DNA from: Actinomycetota bacterium
Lineage (GTDB): Bacteria; Actinomycetota; Actinomycetes; Streptosporangiales; Streptosporangiaceae
Assembly: GCA_003168255.1 (NCBI GenBank)
Contig: PMSU01000104.1
Location: 13,318-77,317 of the forward strand
Direction of reading: 5' to 3'
Length of the DNA: 64,000 bases
Of this stretch, positions 44,572 to 52,300 are shown one piece after another. The notes beneath the pieces are model-generated. The model was given only the letters and a program-made list of their open reading frames with translations, was not told the origin of the DNA and searched no databases. Each line of letters opens with the position of its first letter. The first letter of the stretch is position 1. Made by a program: the position numbers and the translations under genes.

Positions 44572-46920
44572 GTGGCGAACACAGCGGAGGGTCTGCCCAT
44601 ACGGGTGGGTGTCGTCAGCGTCGGTGCCATTACCTCGCAAGGTCCGACGGCGGATGACTTCTGGGATGGCGTGAGCCGGGGCCGGGTGGCCATCCATCCG
44701 GTGCGCCGCATCCCCATGGACGGGTACGGCACAACGCTGGCCGGCGAGGTTCAGGTCGACCGGGAGCCCGCGCACGACGTCAACTATCCCGACGGTTTCC
44801 GTGACCGCGCACTGGACTTCGCCCTGGTAGCGGCCGAGGAGGCGATGGCGACCTGCGGCGCGATCGCGAAGCTTGTCCCGGCCGATCGCTGGGGCGTGGT
44901 TATCGGGACCTGCAACGCTGGCCTGCTGAGCGCCAAGCACTGGTATGAGGCCCGCATGCGGGACGAGCCCGCCGACGCCAGGCTGCTGCTGTTCGTCCCG
45001 CCCCAGGCGATCGCCGAGGCGATCGCCGGAGCCTTCGGCCTGCAAGGTCCCGCACTGTCGGTGAACACCGCGTGTGCCGCGGGCGCCAATGCCGTTGGCT
45101 ATGCTGCCGACCTGATCCGCTCGGGACAGGCGGACGCCGTCATCAGCGGCGGTACCGATGCGCTGTCCGATGTGCTCGTGGCGGGCTTCAACTCACTCGA
45201 GTCGCTGTCTCCCGAGCCCGCTGCTCCCTATTCGAAGGATCGGCAAGGGCTCTCGCTTGGCGAGGGGAGCGGCATGCTGGTACTCGTCCGCTCGGATATC
45301 GCGGACACGCTTGGTTTGCCGATCATGGCCGAGATTGCCGGGCTGGGGCTCTCTGCCGACGGATACCACCCCACCGCTCCTCATCCGGAGGGCAAAGGGG
45401 CGTCGCGAGCGATCCAGGCCGCGTTGCATGCTGCTGGCGTCTCGCCGCAAGACGTGGGCTACGTGAACAGCCACGGCACCGGAACGGCGAAGAACGACCC
45501 GGCCGAGACCATGGCGATGAAGCTCGGGCTCGGCGAGGCTATTTACTCCACAGCGGTCAGCAGCACGAAGTCGATGATCGGTCATCTACTGGGCGCAGCC
45601 GGGGCGGTGGAGGCCATCGTTACGGTCAAGGCGCTGGAAACGCAGCTCGCGCCCCCGACCGCCAATTTCACCGAGCCTGATCCAGAGTGTGACCTCGACT
45701 ACGTCCCCAACGTGCCGCGCCCCCTGGCGACGCAGGTCGCAGTATCCAACAACTTCGCTTTCGGCGGAGCCAATGCTTCGCTCGTCCTGACCCGGGGCCG
45801 CTCCGCACCGCCGCCAGCGCCCGGACAAGATCGCGTGGTCATCACCGGTGCCGGAGCGCTCACCCCGGCGGGCGTGGACTCCGCCGCACTCTGGGAGGCC
45901 GTCGCGGCCGAACGTGACTGCACGGAGCAGGAATGCGGCACGCGAATCGGCCGCGTCAGCCTCGATGCGAGTGCTTTCCTGTCACCGAAGGTGCGCCGGC
46001 GTATGGATCGTCTGGGTATCTTCTGCCTCGTCGCATCTCGGCTGGCGCTGGCAGCCGGTGGCCTCGAACTGGATGAGCAGACCGGCGACCGGGTGGGGAC
46101 CATTCTCGGCACGGGTATCGGCCCGATGGATTCGATGGAGGCCTTCTCGCGCCCGCTGTTCGAGGAAGGGCCGCACGCGGCGAACCCCGCCATCTTCCCC
46201 AACACCGTCTACAACGCGGCAGCCGGCCAGGTGGCCATGCACGTCGGCGCCGTGGGACCGACAACCACGGTGACCGCAGGGCACGCCGCTGGGGCGTCGG
46301 CGATCGTCTACGCCACGGACATACTTGCTCGCGGTCAGGCTGACGCGATGCTCGCCATCGGCGCTGACTCCTTGACCGAAGCCGTCATCGATGGCTACCG
46401 GGCACTTGGCTCTGTCGGCCCGGCCGGCTTTGCCCTGTCAGAGGCAGGTATCGCCCTCCTCCTGGAGCGGCGCTCGTATGCGCTGGAGCGCGGCGCGACG
46501 GTCCTCGGAGAAGTGCTTGGCTACGGGATCGCCGGGGACGGGCTGGGCGTGGGCCGATGGGATCCGGAAGGCCGGGGGCTAGAGCGGGCCATGCGCCTGG
46601 CGCTGGAGCGAGCTGGCCTCGAGCCGGCCGACATCGCCACCGTATGGTCGTCCCTGTCCGGGCTGAAGCTCGCGGACGAGGCGGAGCAGGTAGCCCTGGC
46701 AAGGATCTTCGGGAATCAGACTTCCCCGCGGGTCCTGTCTCCCAAGATTTTCATCGGCGAGCCGATTGGTGCTGGTGCGCCGCTCGGTATGGCCCTGGCC
46801 GTGGAGGGCTGGTCTCGTGGCGAGCAGCCGGGGCCGGCCCTGATTAACAGCAGTTCCCTAGGCGGAACGCACTTCTCGATCGTTCTCGCTCCGGCGGCAA
46901 CCGCCAGTGCGGGGCAGTGA
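44572..46920 (+). CDS. Fused KS-CLF didomain protein
   Basis: 782 residues from GTG at 44572 with GAGGAG upstream. The first KS (about 1-405) is complete: Cys168 in NTACAAG, SHGTGTAKND and KSMIGHLLGAAG. The second (about 418-782) keeps the fold, but its Cys loop reads TAGHAAGAS with His for Cys, and the HGT motif is missing. A KS and CLF on one chain is also how marine PfaC begins. The PfaC-like protein at 24064 lacks this half, so the present protein may stand in for it; alternatively it serves the type II system of its own operon. Its stop overlaps the hydrolase start. Confidence 0.9.
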   Translation: MANTAEGLPIRVGVVSVGAITSQGPTADDFWDGVSRGRVAIHPVRRIPMDGYGTTLAGEVQVDREPAHDVNYPDGFRDRALDFALVAAEEAMATCGAIAKLVPADRWGVVIGTCNAGLLSAKHWYEARMRDEPADARLLLFVPPQAIAEAIAGAFGLQGPALSVNTACAAGANAVGYAADLIRSGQADAVISGGTDALSDVLVAGFNSLESLSPEPAAPYSKDRQGLSLGEGSGMLVLVRSDIADTLGLPIMAEIAGLGLSADGYHPTAPHPEGKGASRAIQAALHAAGVSPQDVGYVNSHGTGTAKNDPAETMAMKLGLGEAIYSTAVSSTKSMIGHLLGAAGAVEAIVTVKALETQLAPPTANFTEPDPECDLDYVPNVPRPLATQVAVSNNFAFGGANASLVLTRGRSAPPPAPGQDRVVITGAGALTPAGVDSAALWEAVAAERDCTEQECGTRIGRVSLDASAFLSPKVRRRMDRLGIFCLVASRLALAAGGLELDEQTGDRVGTILGTGIGPMDSMEAFSRPLFEEGPHAANPAIFPNTVYNAAAGQVAMHVGAVGPTTTVTAGHAAGASAIVYATDILARGQADAMLAIGADSLTEAVIDGYRALGSVGPAGFALSEAGIALLLERRSYALERGATVLGEVLGYGIAGDGLGVGRWDPEGRGLERAMRLALERAGLEPADIATVWSSLSGLKLADEAEQVALARIFGNQTSPRVLSPKIFIGEPIGAGAPLGMALAVEGWSRGEQPGPALINSSSLGGTHFSIVLAPAATASAGQ

Positions 46921-47705
46921 TGAGGCACGGGCGGCCCACCGGCCACGTACTCGACGGACAGGACCCCAGCCTCGCCTACGGGAAAACGTCGGCAGCCGGG
47001 CCGCCGCTCGTGCTCCTGCACGGGCTCGGCGCCCGGTGGCAAGTTTTCCAGCCGCTGATGATGCGGCTGGACAAGCAGTTTCAGCAATATGCGCCAGATC
47101 TGCGTGGGCACGGCATGTCCGCCCGTACGCCGGGCCATTACGGCATCCGCGATTTCGTCTCGGACACCGTGCGATTCATTGAGACGATGACAGAGCCGCC
47201 GGTCAGCCTGTACGGACACTCCCTCGGCGGCTGGATCGGGCTCATGACCGCGGCGCAGCGGCCGGACCTGATCAGCGCATTGATCATCGCTGACTCGGCC
47301 ATCTATCCGGCGGACCTCGACCCGCAACTCGTCGTGTCCTATCTTGCAGACGTCCCGGTCGCGCTGCGCTCCCTGGCAAAATCTCTAGATCAGCTCGATC
47401 CAGAAGTCATGACACATTTCCGCGATGGGCGCATGCTGGCCAACTACGCCCCCGACAAGCTGCTCTCCGAAGTAGCCTGCCCCACTTTGCTAATTCAGGG
47501 AGACGAGAGCCAGGGCGCGCTAATGAGCGACGCCGACGTGAAACGCGCGATGTACCTGCTTCGGGACGCCAGGCACGTACGGCTCGAAGGACTAGGTCAT
47601 GCCTTGCACGTCGAGGACACTGAGGTTGTCGCCGCTGAGGTGCTGTCGTTCTTGAAGCCGCTTCCTGTGTTAAAGACAGATCCTCATGGTCATTATTCCT
47701 CGTGA
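46917..47705 (+). CDS. Alpha/beta hydrolase
   Basis: About 262 residues. It has LLHGLGARWQVF (oxyanion region), the nucleophile elbow YGHSLGGW (Ser near 102), SADSAIYPAD-type middle strands and a C-terminal GLGHALHVED with the catalytic His. Either GTG at 46917 (GTGA) or ATG at 46920 could be the start. In such operons these enzymes act as thioesterases, lipases or cyclases, but nothing in the sequence fixes the substrate. The next gene overlaps it (GTGA). Confidence 0.88.
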   Translation: MMRHGRPTGHVLDGQDPSLAYGKTSAAGPPLVLLHGLGARWQVFQPLMMRLDKQFQQYAPDLRGHGMSARTPGHYGIRDFVSDTVRFIETMTEPPVSLYGHSLGGWIGLMTAAQRPDLISALIIADSAIYPADLDPQLVVSYLADVPVALRSLAKSLDQLDPEVMTHFRDGRMLANYAPDKLLSEVACPTLLIQGDESQGALMSDADVKRAMYLLRDARHVRLEGLGHALHVEDTEVVAAEVLSFLKPLPVLKTDPHGHYSS

Positions 47706-48175
47706 CCTCTCGTCACCACCTCCGCGAAGGAGCCGATCCCGTGCCAAATAGTCCCAAGAACATCTTTCCGTCCCTCATCATTAAATCGCCATTTCACGGC
47801 ATAATGAGTTCCAAGTACGCCATCATTGAGTTTTCTGGGCGCAAGACAGGCCGGACTTACAAGACGCCGGTTGCCTACGTGCGTGACGGCGACCGGCTCC
47901 TGATGTCGACCGATTCGCCCTGGTACCGCAATCTGTCCGGCGGAGCGCAGGTTCGATTGCGGCTGCGTGGACATATGGTCACGGGCACCGCCGACACCGT
48001 CACCGACCCGGACCAGTCAGCGGCAATTCTCCGGCGGCTCGTGGACGCAATTCCGTCGTATGCGCGTCCGGCCGGCCTGGCTCGCGAGGAGGGACACGTC
48101 AGTGACGGCGAGATCTCTCGTGCCGTCGCCGAGGGGCGGGTGAGCATCGAGGTCAAGCTAGCGGCCGCATCATGA
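47702..48175 (+). CDS. Deazaflavin (F420)-dependent nitroreductase-family protein
   Basis: 157 residues, starting at GTG 47702 in a GTGA overlap. It has the split-barrel Ddn-like pattern: a hydrophobic N-terminal segment, IEFSGRKTGRTYKTPVAYV (the TGR...P core that contacts F420), and a following strand with WYRNLSGGAQVRLRLRG. Family members use reduced F420 to reduce quinones or conjugated enones. Here it could reduce a double bond or quinone in the product. The family is mainly actinobacterial, which supports the taxonomic guess. Confidence 0.85.
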   Translation: MTSRHHLREGADPVPNSPKNIFPSLIIKSPFHGIMSSKYAIIEFSGRKTGRTYKTPVAYVRDGDRLLMSTDSPWYRNLSGGAQVRLRLRGHMVTGTADTVTDPDQSAAILRRLVDAIPSYARPAGLAREEGHVSDGEISRAVAEGRVSIEVKLAAAS

Positions 48176-48259
48176 CAATCGTCTGATCCGGATTCAGCGC
48201 AGCCGCCCGACGCTGATGGGCGGGCGCGGGCAAATACGCAATGAATGGGGAGTACGGTT

Positions 48260-49420
48260 GTGGACCATCCCAGAGTACTGATTGTTGGCGGTGGGATCGG
48301 TGGGCTGACAGCTGCGATCGCCCTTCAGCACGCCGGAATGGAGCCGGTGGTACTGGAGCGGGCGAAGTCGGTAGCGGATCTCTCGCTTGGCGCCGGGATT
48401 CATCTGTGGTGCAATGCGCTGCGCGCGCTGCAAACGATTGACATGGCCGAAGCTGTCGCTTCTATCGGAATCCAGATGACCGCGCATCGTTATCTTACCT
48501 GGCGGGGTCAGTCGCTGGGGAATCTGCGGGTCGATGCGGTCAGCGCCGATCTAGGTGCCCCCACGGTGGGACTCAGCCGGCCCGAGCTTCACCGCACGCT
48601 GGTCAACGCCCTCGACGAGAAGGTACTGCGCCTGGGCGCGGAGTGCGTGGGCTTCGAGCAGAACACCCAGCGAGTTGTGGCTCGTCTGGCCGATGGCGGC
48701 GAGGAACATGGCGACGTTCTCATCGGAGCCGACGGGATCAAATCCGTCGTTCGCCAGGAATTGCACGGCTGGACGGAGCCTCATTACTCGGGTCTTACGG
48801 CTTGGCGCGGGATCTGTGACTATGCCGATCCGCAGATACCGGTCGGAGAAATGTGCATCTACTGGGGACCAGGGGCGCGGATTCTGCACTACCACGTCAG
48901 CAATCAGCGGCTGTACTGGCTGGCCCTCGTCAAGTCGCCGCCGCGCCTTAAGGATCCAGACGGCGGTCGGAAGGCAGCCGTTGTCGAGCGCTTCCGGGGC
49001 TGGCCACGCCAGATCCAGGGCATGCTCGCCGCTACGGACGAGGCGGCCATCCTCCGGACAGACATCGTCGACCGCGACCCCCTGAAACTGTGGGGCTTCC
49101 AGCGGGTCACGCTGCTGGGAGACGCGGCGCACCCGATGACGCCCGACATGGCCCAGGGCGCCGGGCAGGCCATCGAAGACGGCGTCAGCCTGGCCAGCGC
49201 TCTGCTGCGTGCCGTCGACCCGGTGGCCGGGCTCCGCGACTACGAGCAGCGACGGACAGACCGGGCCAATGAGTTTGTCAAGACCTCCCGCATCGTCAAC
49301 CGCATGAGCTTGATGGAAGCCCCGGTCATGTGCGCCGTGCGCAATCAGGTAGCGCTGCGGATCGTGTACGCGATACAGGCCGCAGGAAAGGCACGTAAAG
49401 ATCTCACGCCAGCACTTTAG
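48260..49420 (+). CDS. FAD-dependent aromatic-ring-hydroxylase-type monooxygenase 2
   Basis: About 386 residues from GTG at 48260, chosen because GGGGAG lies seven bases upstream; an in-frame ATG at 48245 has no ribosome-binding site. It has LIVGGGIGGLTAAIAL at the N-terminus, LIGADGIKSVVRQEL in the middle and GDAAHPMTPDMAQGAGQAIED, the class A flavoprotein monooxygenase set. It resembles the monooxygenase at 9821-10996 in length and motifs. It would hydroxylate or epoxidise the operon product with NAD(P)H and O2. There is a 69-bp gap before the KASIII-like gene. Confidence 0.9.
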   Translation: MDHPRVLIVGGGIGGLTAAIALQHAGMEPVVLERAKSVADLSLGAGIHLWCNALRALQTIDMAEAVASIGIQMTAHRYLTWRGQSLGNLRVDAVSADLGAPTVGLSRPELHRTLVNALDEKVLRLGAECVGFEQNTQRVVARLADGGEEHGDVLIGADGIKSVVRQELHGWTEPHYSGLTAWRGICDYADPQIPVGEMCIYWGPGARILHYHVSNQRLYWLALVKSPPRLKDPDGGRKAAVVERFRGWPRQIQGMLAATDEAAILRTDIVDRDPLKLWGFQRVTLLGDAAHPMTPDMAQGAGQAIEDGVSLASALLRAVDPVAGLRDYEQRRTDRANEFVKTSRIVNRMSLMEAPVMCAVRNQVALRIVYAIQAAGKARKDLTPAL

Positions 49421-49489
49421 AGGGCGGGGACGGCGCTGCCTGCCGCCCGCCCAAGCTCGTGGCTACTGTCATTCTAGGAAGGAACGCTC

Positions 49490-50578
49490 ATGCGTAAGGC
49501 GCAGATTATCGGGACCGGCGGTTACCAGCCGGGCGAGCCCATTGACAACGCCACGATCGAGAAACTCGTCGGGCCGCTGCCCGACGACGTGCTGACCGGC
49601 CTGTCCATCGTGCAGCGCTACTGGATGATCGATCCGGCGACCGGTGAGCATCTGGACAGCAACTCCGGTATGGCGTTCAAGGCGGCCCAGGCGGCGCTCG
49701 ACGTCGCGGGCCTCAAGCCGGAGCAGGTGGATCTCATGATCCTCGCAACCGGAACGCCGGACTTTACCCTGCCGCCCGCCGTCAACCTCGTGCAAGAGAA
49801 GCTGGGCATCGAACGCTGCGCCACGCTGGAGATTCGCTCGGGTGGCTCGGGTACCGCCCATGCCCTCGACATCGCCCGCATGTGGATCGAGCAGGGCCGC
49901 AATGAGACCGCCCTGGTGATCGGCAGCGAGGCGATCTCGCCCGCGATCGCCCCCGTCTTCCTCGAGAGCGACCCCGAAAAGATCCGGATGCGCGAACGAC
50001 TGCCGCTCTACATGTTCGGGGACGGAGCCGGCGCGATCGTGGTCCAGGCCGCAGACAGCGACCAGGGCCTGCGTCCGGGTACCAATCAGGCCATCGGCGG
50101 CCTGCGCAAGCCGGGCATTCACGCCATCGGTGGCGGCACGCATGCGCCGCTGCTTACCCAGCAGCGATCGAAGCGACTGGTCGACCTGCGCGTCGATGTT
50201 GTCGGAGCCGGCCAGTTCACGCCGGTGATGGTGGCCGAGGCGCTGACCGAAACCCTGGCGGTAGCCGGCCTGGCCGCTGAGGACGCCGATTGGTGCCTCA
50301 TCCCGGAGGGCAACGCCGGCTGGATGCTCGACTCGATGCGGGAACTCGGAGTGCTGACGCCGCAGTGGCTGGCCCTGGAGGGCCGCATCTTCGACAATCT
50401 GGCCATGACAGGCGCCTGCGGGTGCGCCGCTGTCCCGTTGTTCCTCGACAACGCGTGGCGCACCGGCATGATCCAGCCCGGCCAGCAGGTCGTGCTCATC
50501 GGTGTCGAGGCGACCAAGTGGATGTATGCCGGAATCGTATGTGACTGGACCGCCCCGACACCGGCTCTCGTGTCGTGA
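49490..50578 (+). CDS. KASIII-like protein without the catalytic triad
   Basis: 362 residues with the KASIII/FabH fold (IIGTGGYQPGEPID at the start, MILATGTPDF, FGDGAGAIVV). In FabH the catalytic Cys lies in a loop like DxxACxGF; here the loop reads IRSGGSGTAH, with Gly for Cys (near residue 118). The His position reads IPEGNAGW, with Glu for His, and the Asn loop reads GACGCAAVPL, with no Asn. It should not be a normal condensing enzyme. It could be an acyltransferase of new mechanism, a priming or binding subunit, or a scaffold. It starts 69 bp after the monooxygenase and overlaps the next gene (GTGA). Confidence 0.85.
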   Translation: MRKAQIIGTGGYQPGEPIDNATIEKLVGPLPDDVLTGLSIVQRYWMIDPATGEHLDSNSGMAFKAAQAALDVAGLKPEQVDLMILATGTPDFTLPPAVNLVQEKLGIERCATLEIRSGGSGTAHALDIARMWIEQGRNETALVIGSEAISPAIAPVFLESDPEKIRMRERLPLYMFGDGAGAIVVQAADSDQGLRPGTNQAIGGLRKPGIHAIGGGTHAPLLTQQRSKRLVDLRVDVVGAGQFTPVMVAEALTETLAVAGLAAEDADWCLIPEGNAGWMLDSMRELGVLTPQWLALEGRIFDNLAMTGACGCAAVPLFLDNAWRTGMIQPGQQVVLIGVEATKWMYAGIVCDWTAPTPALVS

Positions 50579-52098
50579 GCTCAGCAGCGCCTGCGGGCTA
50601 CGATGTGGTCGTCATCGGGAGCGGCCTGGGCGGCCTGTCCACCGCGGCCCTCCTGGCTCGAGCCGGCCTGCATGTGGCCGTCGTCGAGCGGAACGAGCAC
50701 CCAGGGGGATATGCGCAGGCGTTCCGCAGGGGCTCGTATACCTTCGATCCCGCGATCCACTTCACCATGGACGCCGGCCCGGGCGGTTTCACGCCGGCGA
50801 TGCTGGCGCACTTGGGCGTGGACGATCAGGTCACGTTCGTCTCCACCGGCCACACCTATCGCGCGAGCTTCCCTGACCTGACGGTAGACGCCGTTCCGGG
50901 CAGGCAGGCGTTCCTGGAGACACATCAGCAGATGTTTCCCCGGGATGCCGACGGGCTCGCTCGCCTGTTCGTTATGCGCAGGGAACTCTTCGCTCAGCTT
51001 GCGGCGCTGCCGCAGAAGGTGGGACCACGCGGCCTGGCCGACGCCATGGAAGCCGCACCGCTGGTCTTCCGGTACCGGATGTCAACGCTGGACGATGTCC
51101 TGAGCGAATATCTGGTCGACCCGCGCTGCAAGGCGGCCATCGGGAGCATCTGGCCCTATGTGGGGTCACCTCCATCCAGGATGTCGTTCCTGCTGTTCAA
51201 CCAGATGCTGGAGACCTTGCACGCCGGCTCGTACTACGCCCTCGGCAGCTTTCAGACCCTGGCCGACGCGCTCGTCAGCGCTATCGAGCGAAGTGGCGGG
51301 GACGTGCTGCTCGACAGCGAGGTGACCAGAATCGTCGTCGACGGTGACCGCGCCGCAGGCGTGCAGACCGCCGATGGCCGGATCCTGGGCGCACGAGCCG
51401 TGGTCTCCAACGCGGACGCCTACCAGACATTCGGCGAGCTGGTCGGCTGGGACCTGCTGCCGGCCAGCTTTCGCCGGCGACTCGATCGCGGCCGCCTATC
51501 GCCGTCCGCGTTCGCGCTCTACGGCGTGCTGCATGTCGATCCCGTCGAGCGGGGACTGACGCATGAGAACTTCGTCTTCACGACGTGGGATCACGATGAG
51601 ACCTGGGCCGATATCCAGGCGGGGCGACCGGGCGGAATCTGGCTGAGCGTTCCGACCATCGTGGATCCGTCGTTGGCCCCCGCGGGCACGCACCTGGCCA
51701 TCGTGACGAGCCTGGCGCCCGCCCGGGCCGACGGGAAGTGGAAGGACGTCCGCGGCGAGTACACAAAGGCGCTGCTGGAGACCGTCGAGCGAGGCATCCC
51801 CGGCATGAAGGACGCGTTCGAGGTGGTCGAGGTCGCCACCCCGGACACGCTGAGCCGCTACACCCGCAACCGGGGCGGAGCGGCGTACGGCTGGGAGAAC
51901 ATACCCGCCCAGACGGCGAGCAAGCGGCTGGCGCACCGCACGCCCCTCGATGGCTTGTTCCTGTCCGGCCACTGGGCCGAGGAGGGAACATCGTCACTCC
52001 GGGCACTGACGTCCGGGCGCGCGACCGCGGCGATGGTGGCGGCTGAGCTTGGCCATGCGGGTTCCGTTCCCGACTTTGGCGGCCCGTCCTTCCTATGA
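50575..52098 (+). CDS. CrtI/retinol-saturase-like FAD oxidoreductase
   Basis: 507 residues from GTG at 50575 (GTGA overlap). The FAD motif is VVVIGSGLGGLSTAALLARAG, followed by NEHPGGYAQAF, and the C-terminus has LFLSGHWAEEGTSSLRAL followed by a Gly/Ala-rich helix, as in phytoene desaturases, carotene isomerases and retinol saturases. These enzymes act on conjugated polyenes, so this gene is a hint that the operon makes a polyene chain. It closes the 12-gene operon. A short AT-richer region with the phosphoketolase promoter follows. Confidence 0.88.
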   Translation: MSSAAPAGYDVVVIGSGLGGLSTAALLARAGLHVAVVERNEHPGGYAQAFRRGSYTFDPAIHFTMDAGPGGFTPAMLAHLGVDDQVTFVSTGHTYRASFPDLTVDAVPGRQAFLETHQQMFPRDADGLARLFVMRRELFAQLAALPQKVGPRGLADAMEAAPLVFRYRMSTLDDVLSEYLVDPRCKAAIGSIWPYVGSPPSRMSFLLFNQMLETLHAGSYYALGSFQTLADALVSAIERSGGDVLLDSEVTRIVVDGDRAAGVQTADGRILGARAVVSNADAYQTFGELVGWDLLPASFRRRLDRGRLSPSAFALYGVLHVDPVERGLTHENFVFTTWDHDETWADIQAGRPGGIWLSVPTIVDPSLAPAGTHLAIVTSLAPARADGKWKDVRGEYTKALLETVERGIPGMKDAFEVVEVATPDTLSRYTRNRGGAAYGWENIPAQTASKRLAHRTPLDGLFLSGHWAEEGTSSLRALTSGRATAAMVAAELGHAGSVPDFGGPSFL

Positions 52099-52142
52099 CC
52101 GATGTCTTTTCTGCCGGACACCCAGCCGTAATGCCCCGTCCA

Positions 52143-52197
52143 TTGACACTGCCGGCGGGTATACCGTACATTAAGAATCATTCCTTAAGAACCATTC
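52143..52197 (+). promoter_or_regulatory. Phosphoketolase promoter with two-box element, copy 8
   Basis: A -35 TTGACA (52143-52148) and a -10 TACATT (52167-52172) are 18 bp apart. Two bases later lie GAATCATTC (52175-52183) and GAACCATTC (52189-52197). The layout, including the two-base gap after the -10, is the same as at fabG. About 100 nt of leader follows before the start codon. Confidence 0.8.
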
Positions 52198-52300
52198 ATC
52201 ATGGATGGTATGCAGCGCTGACCATCGAGGCGGACCCGGCACCTTGTGGCACCGGCCCGGTGGCTCGGCTGCGGGATTCTGTCCGGACCGGAGGACTCCG

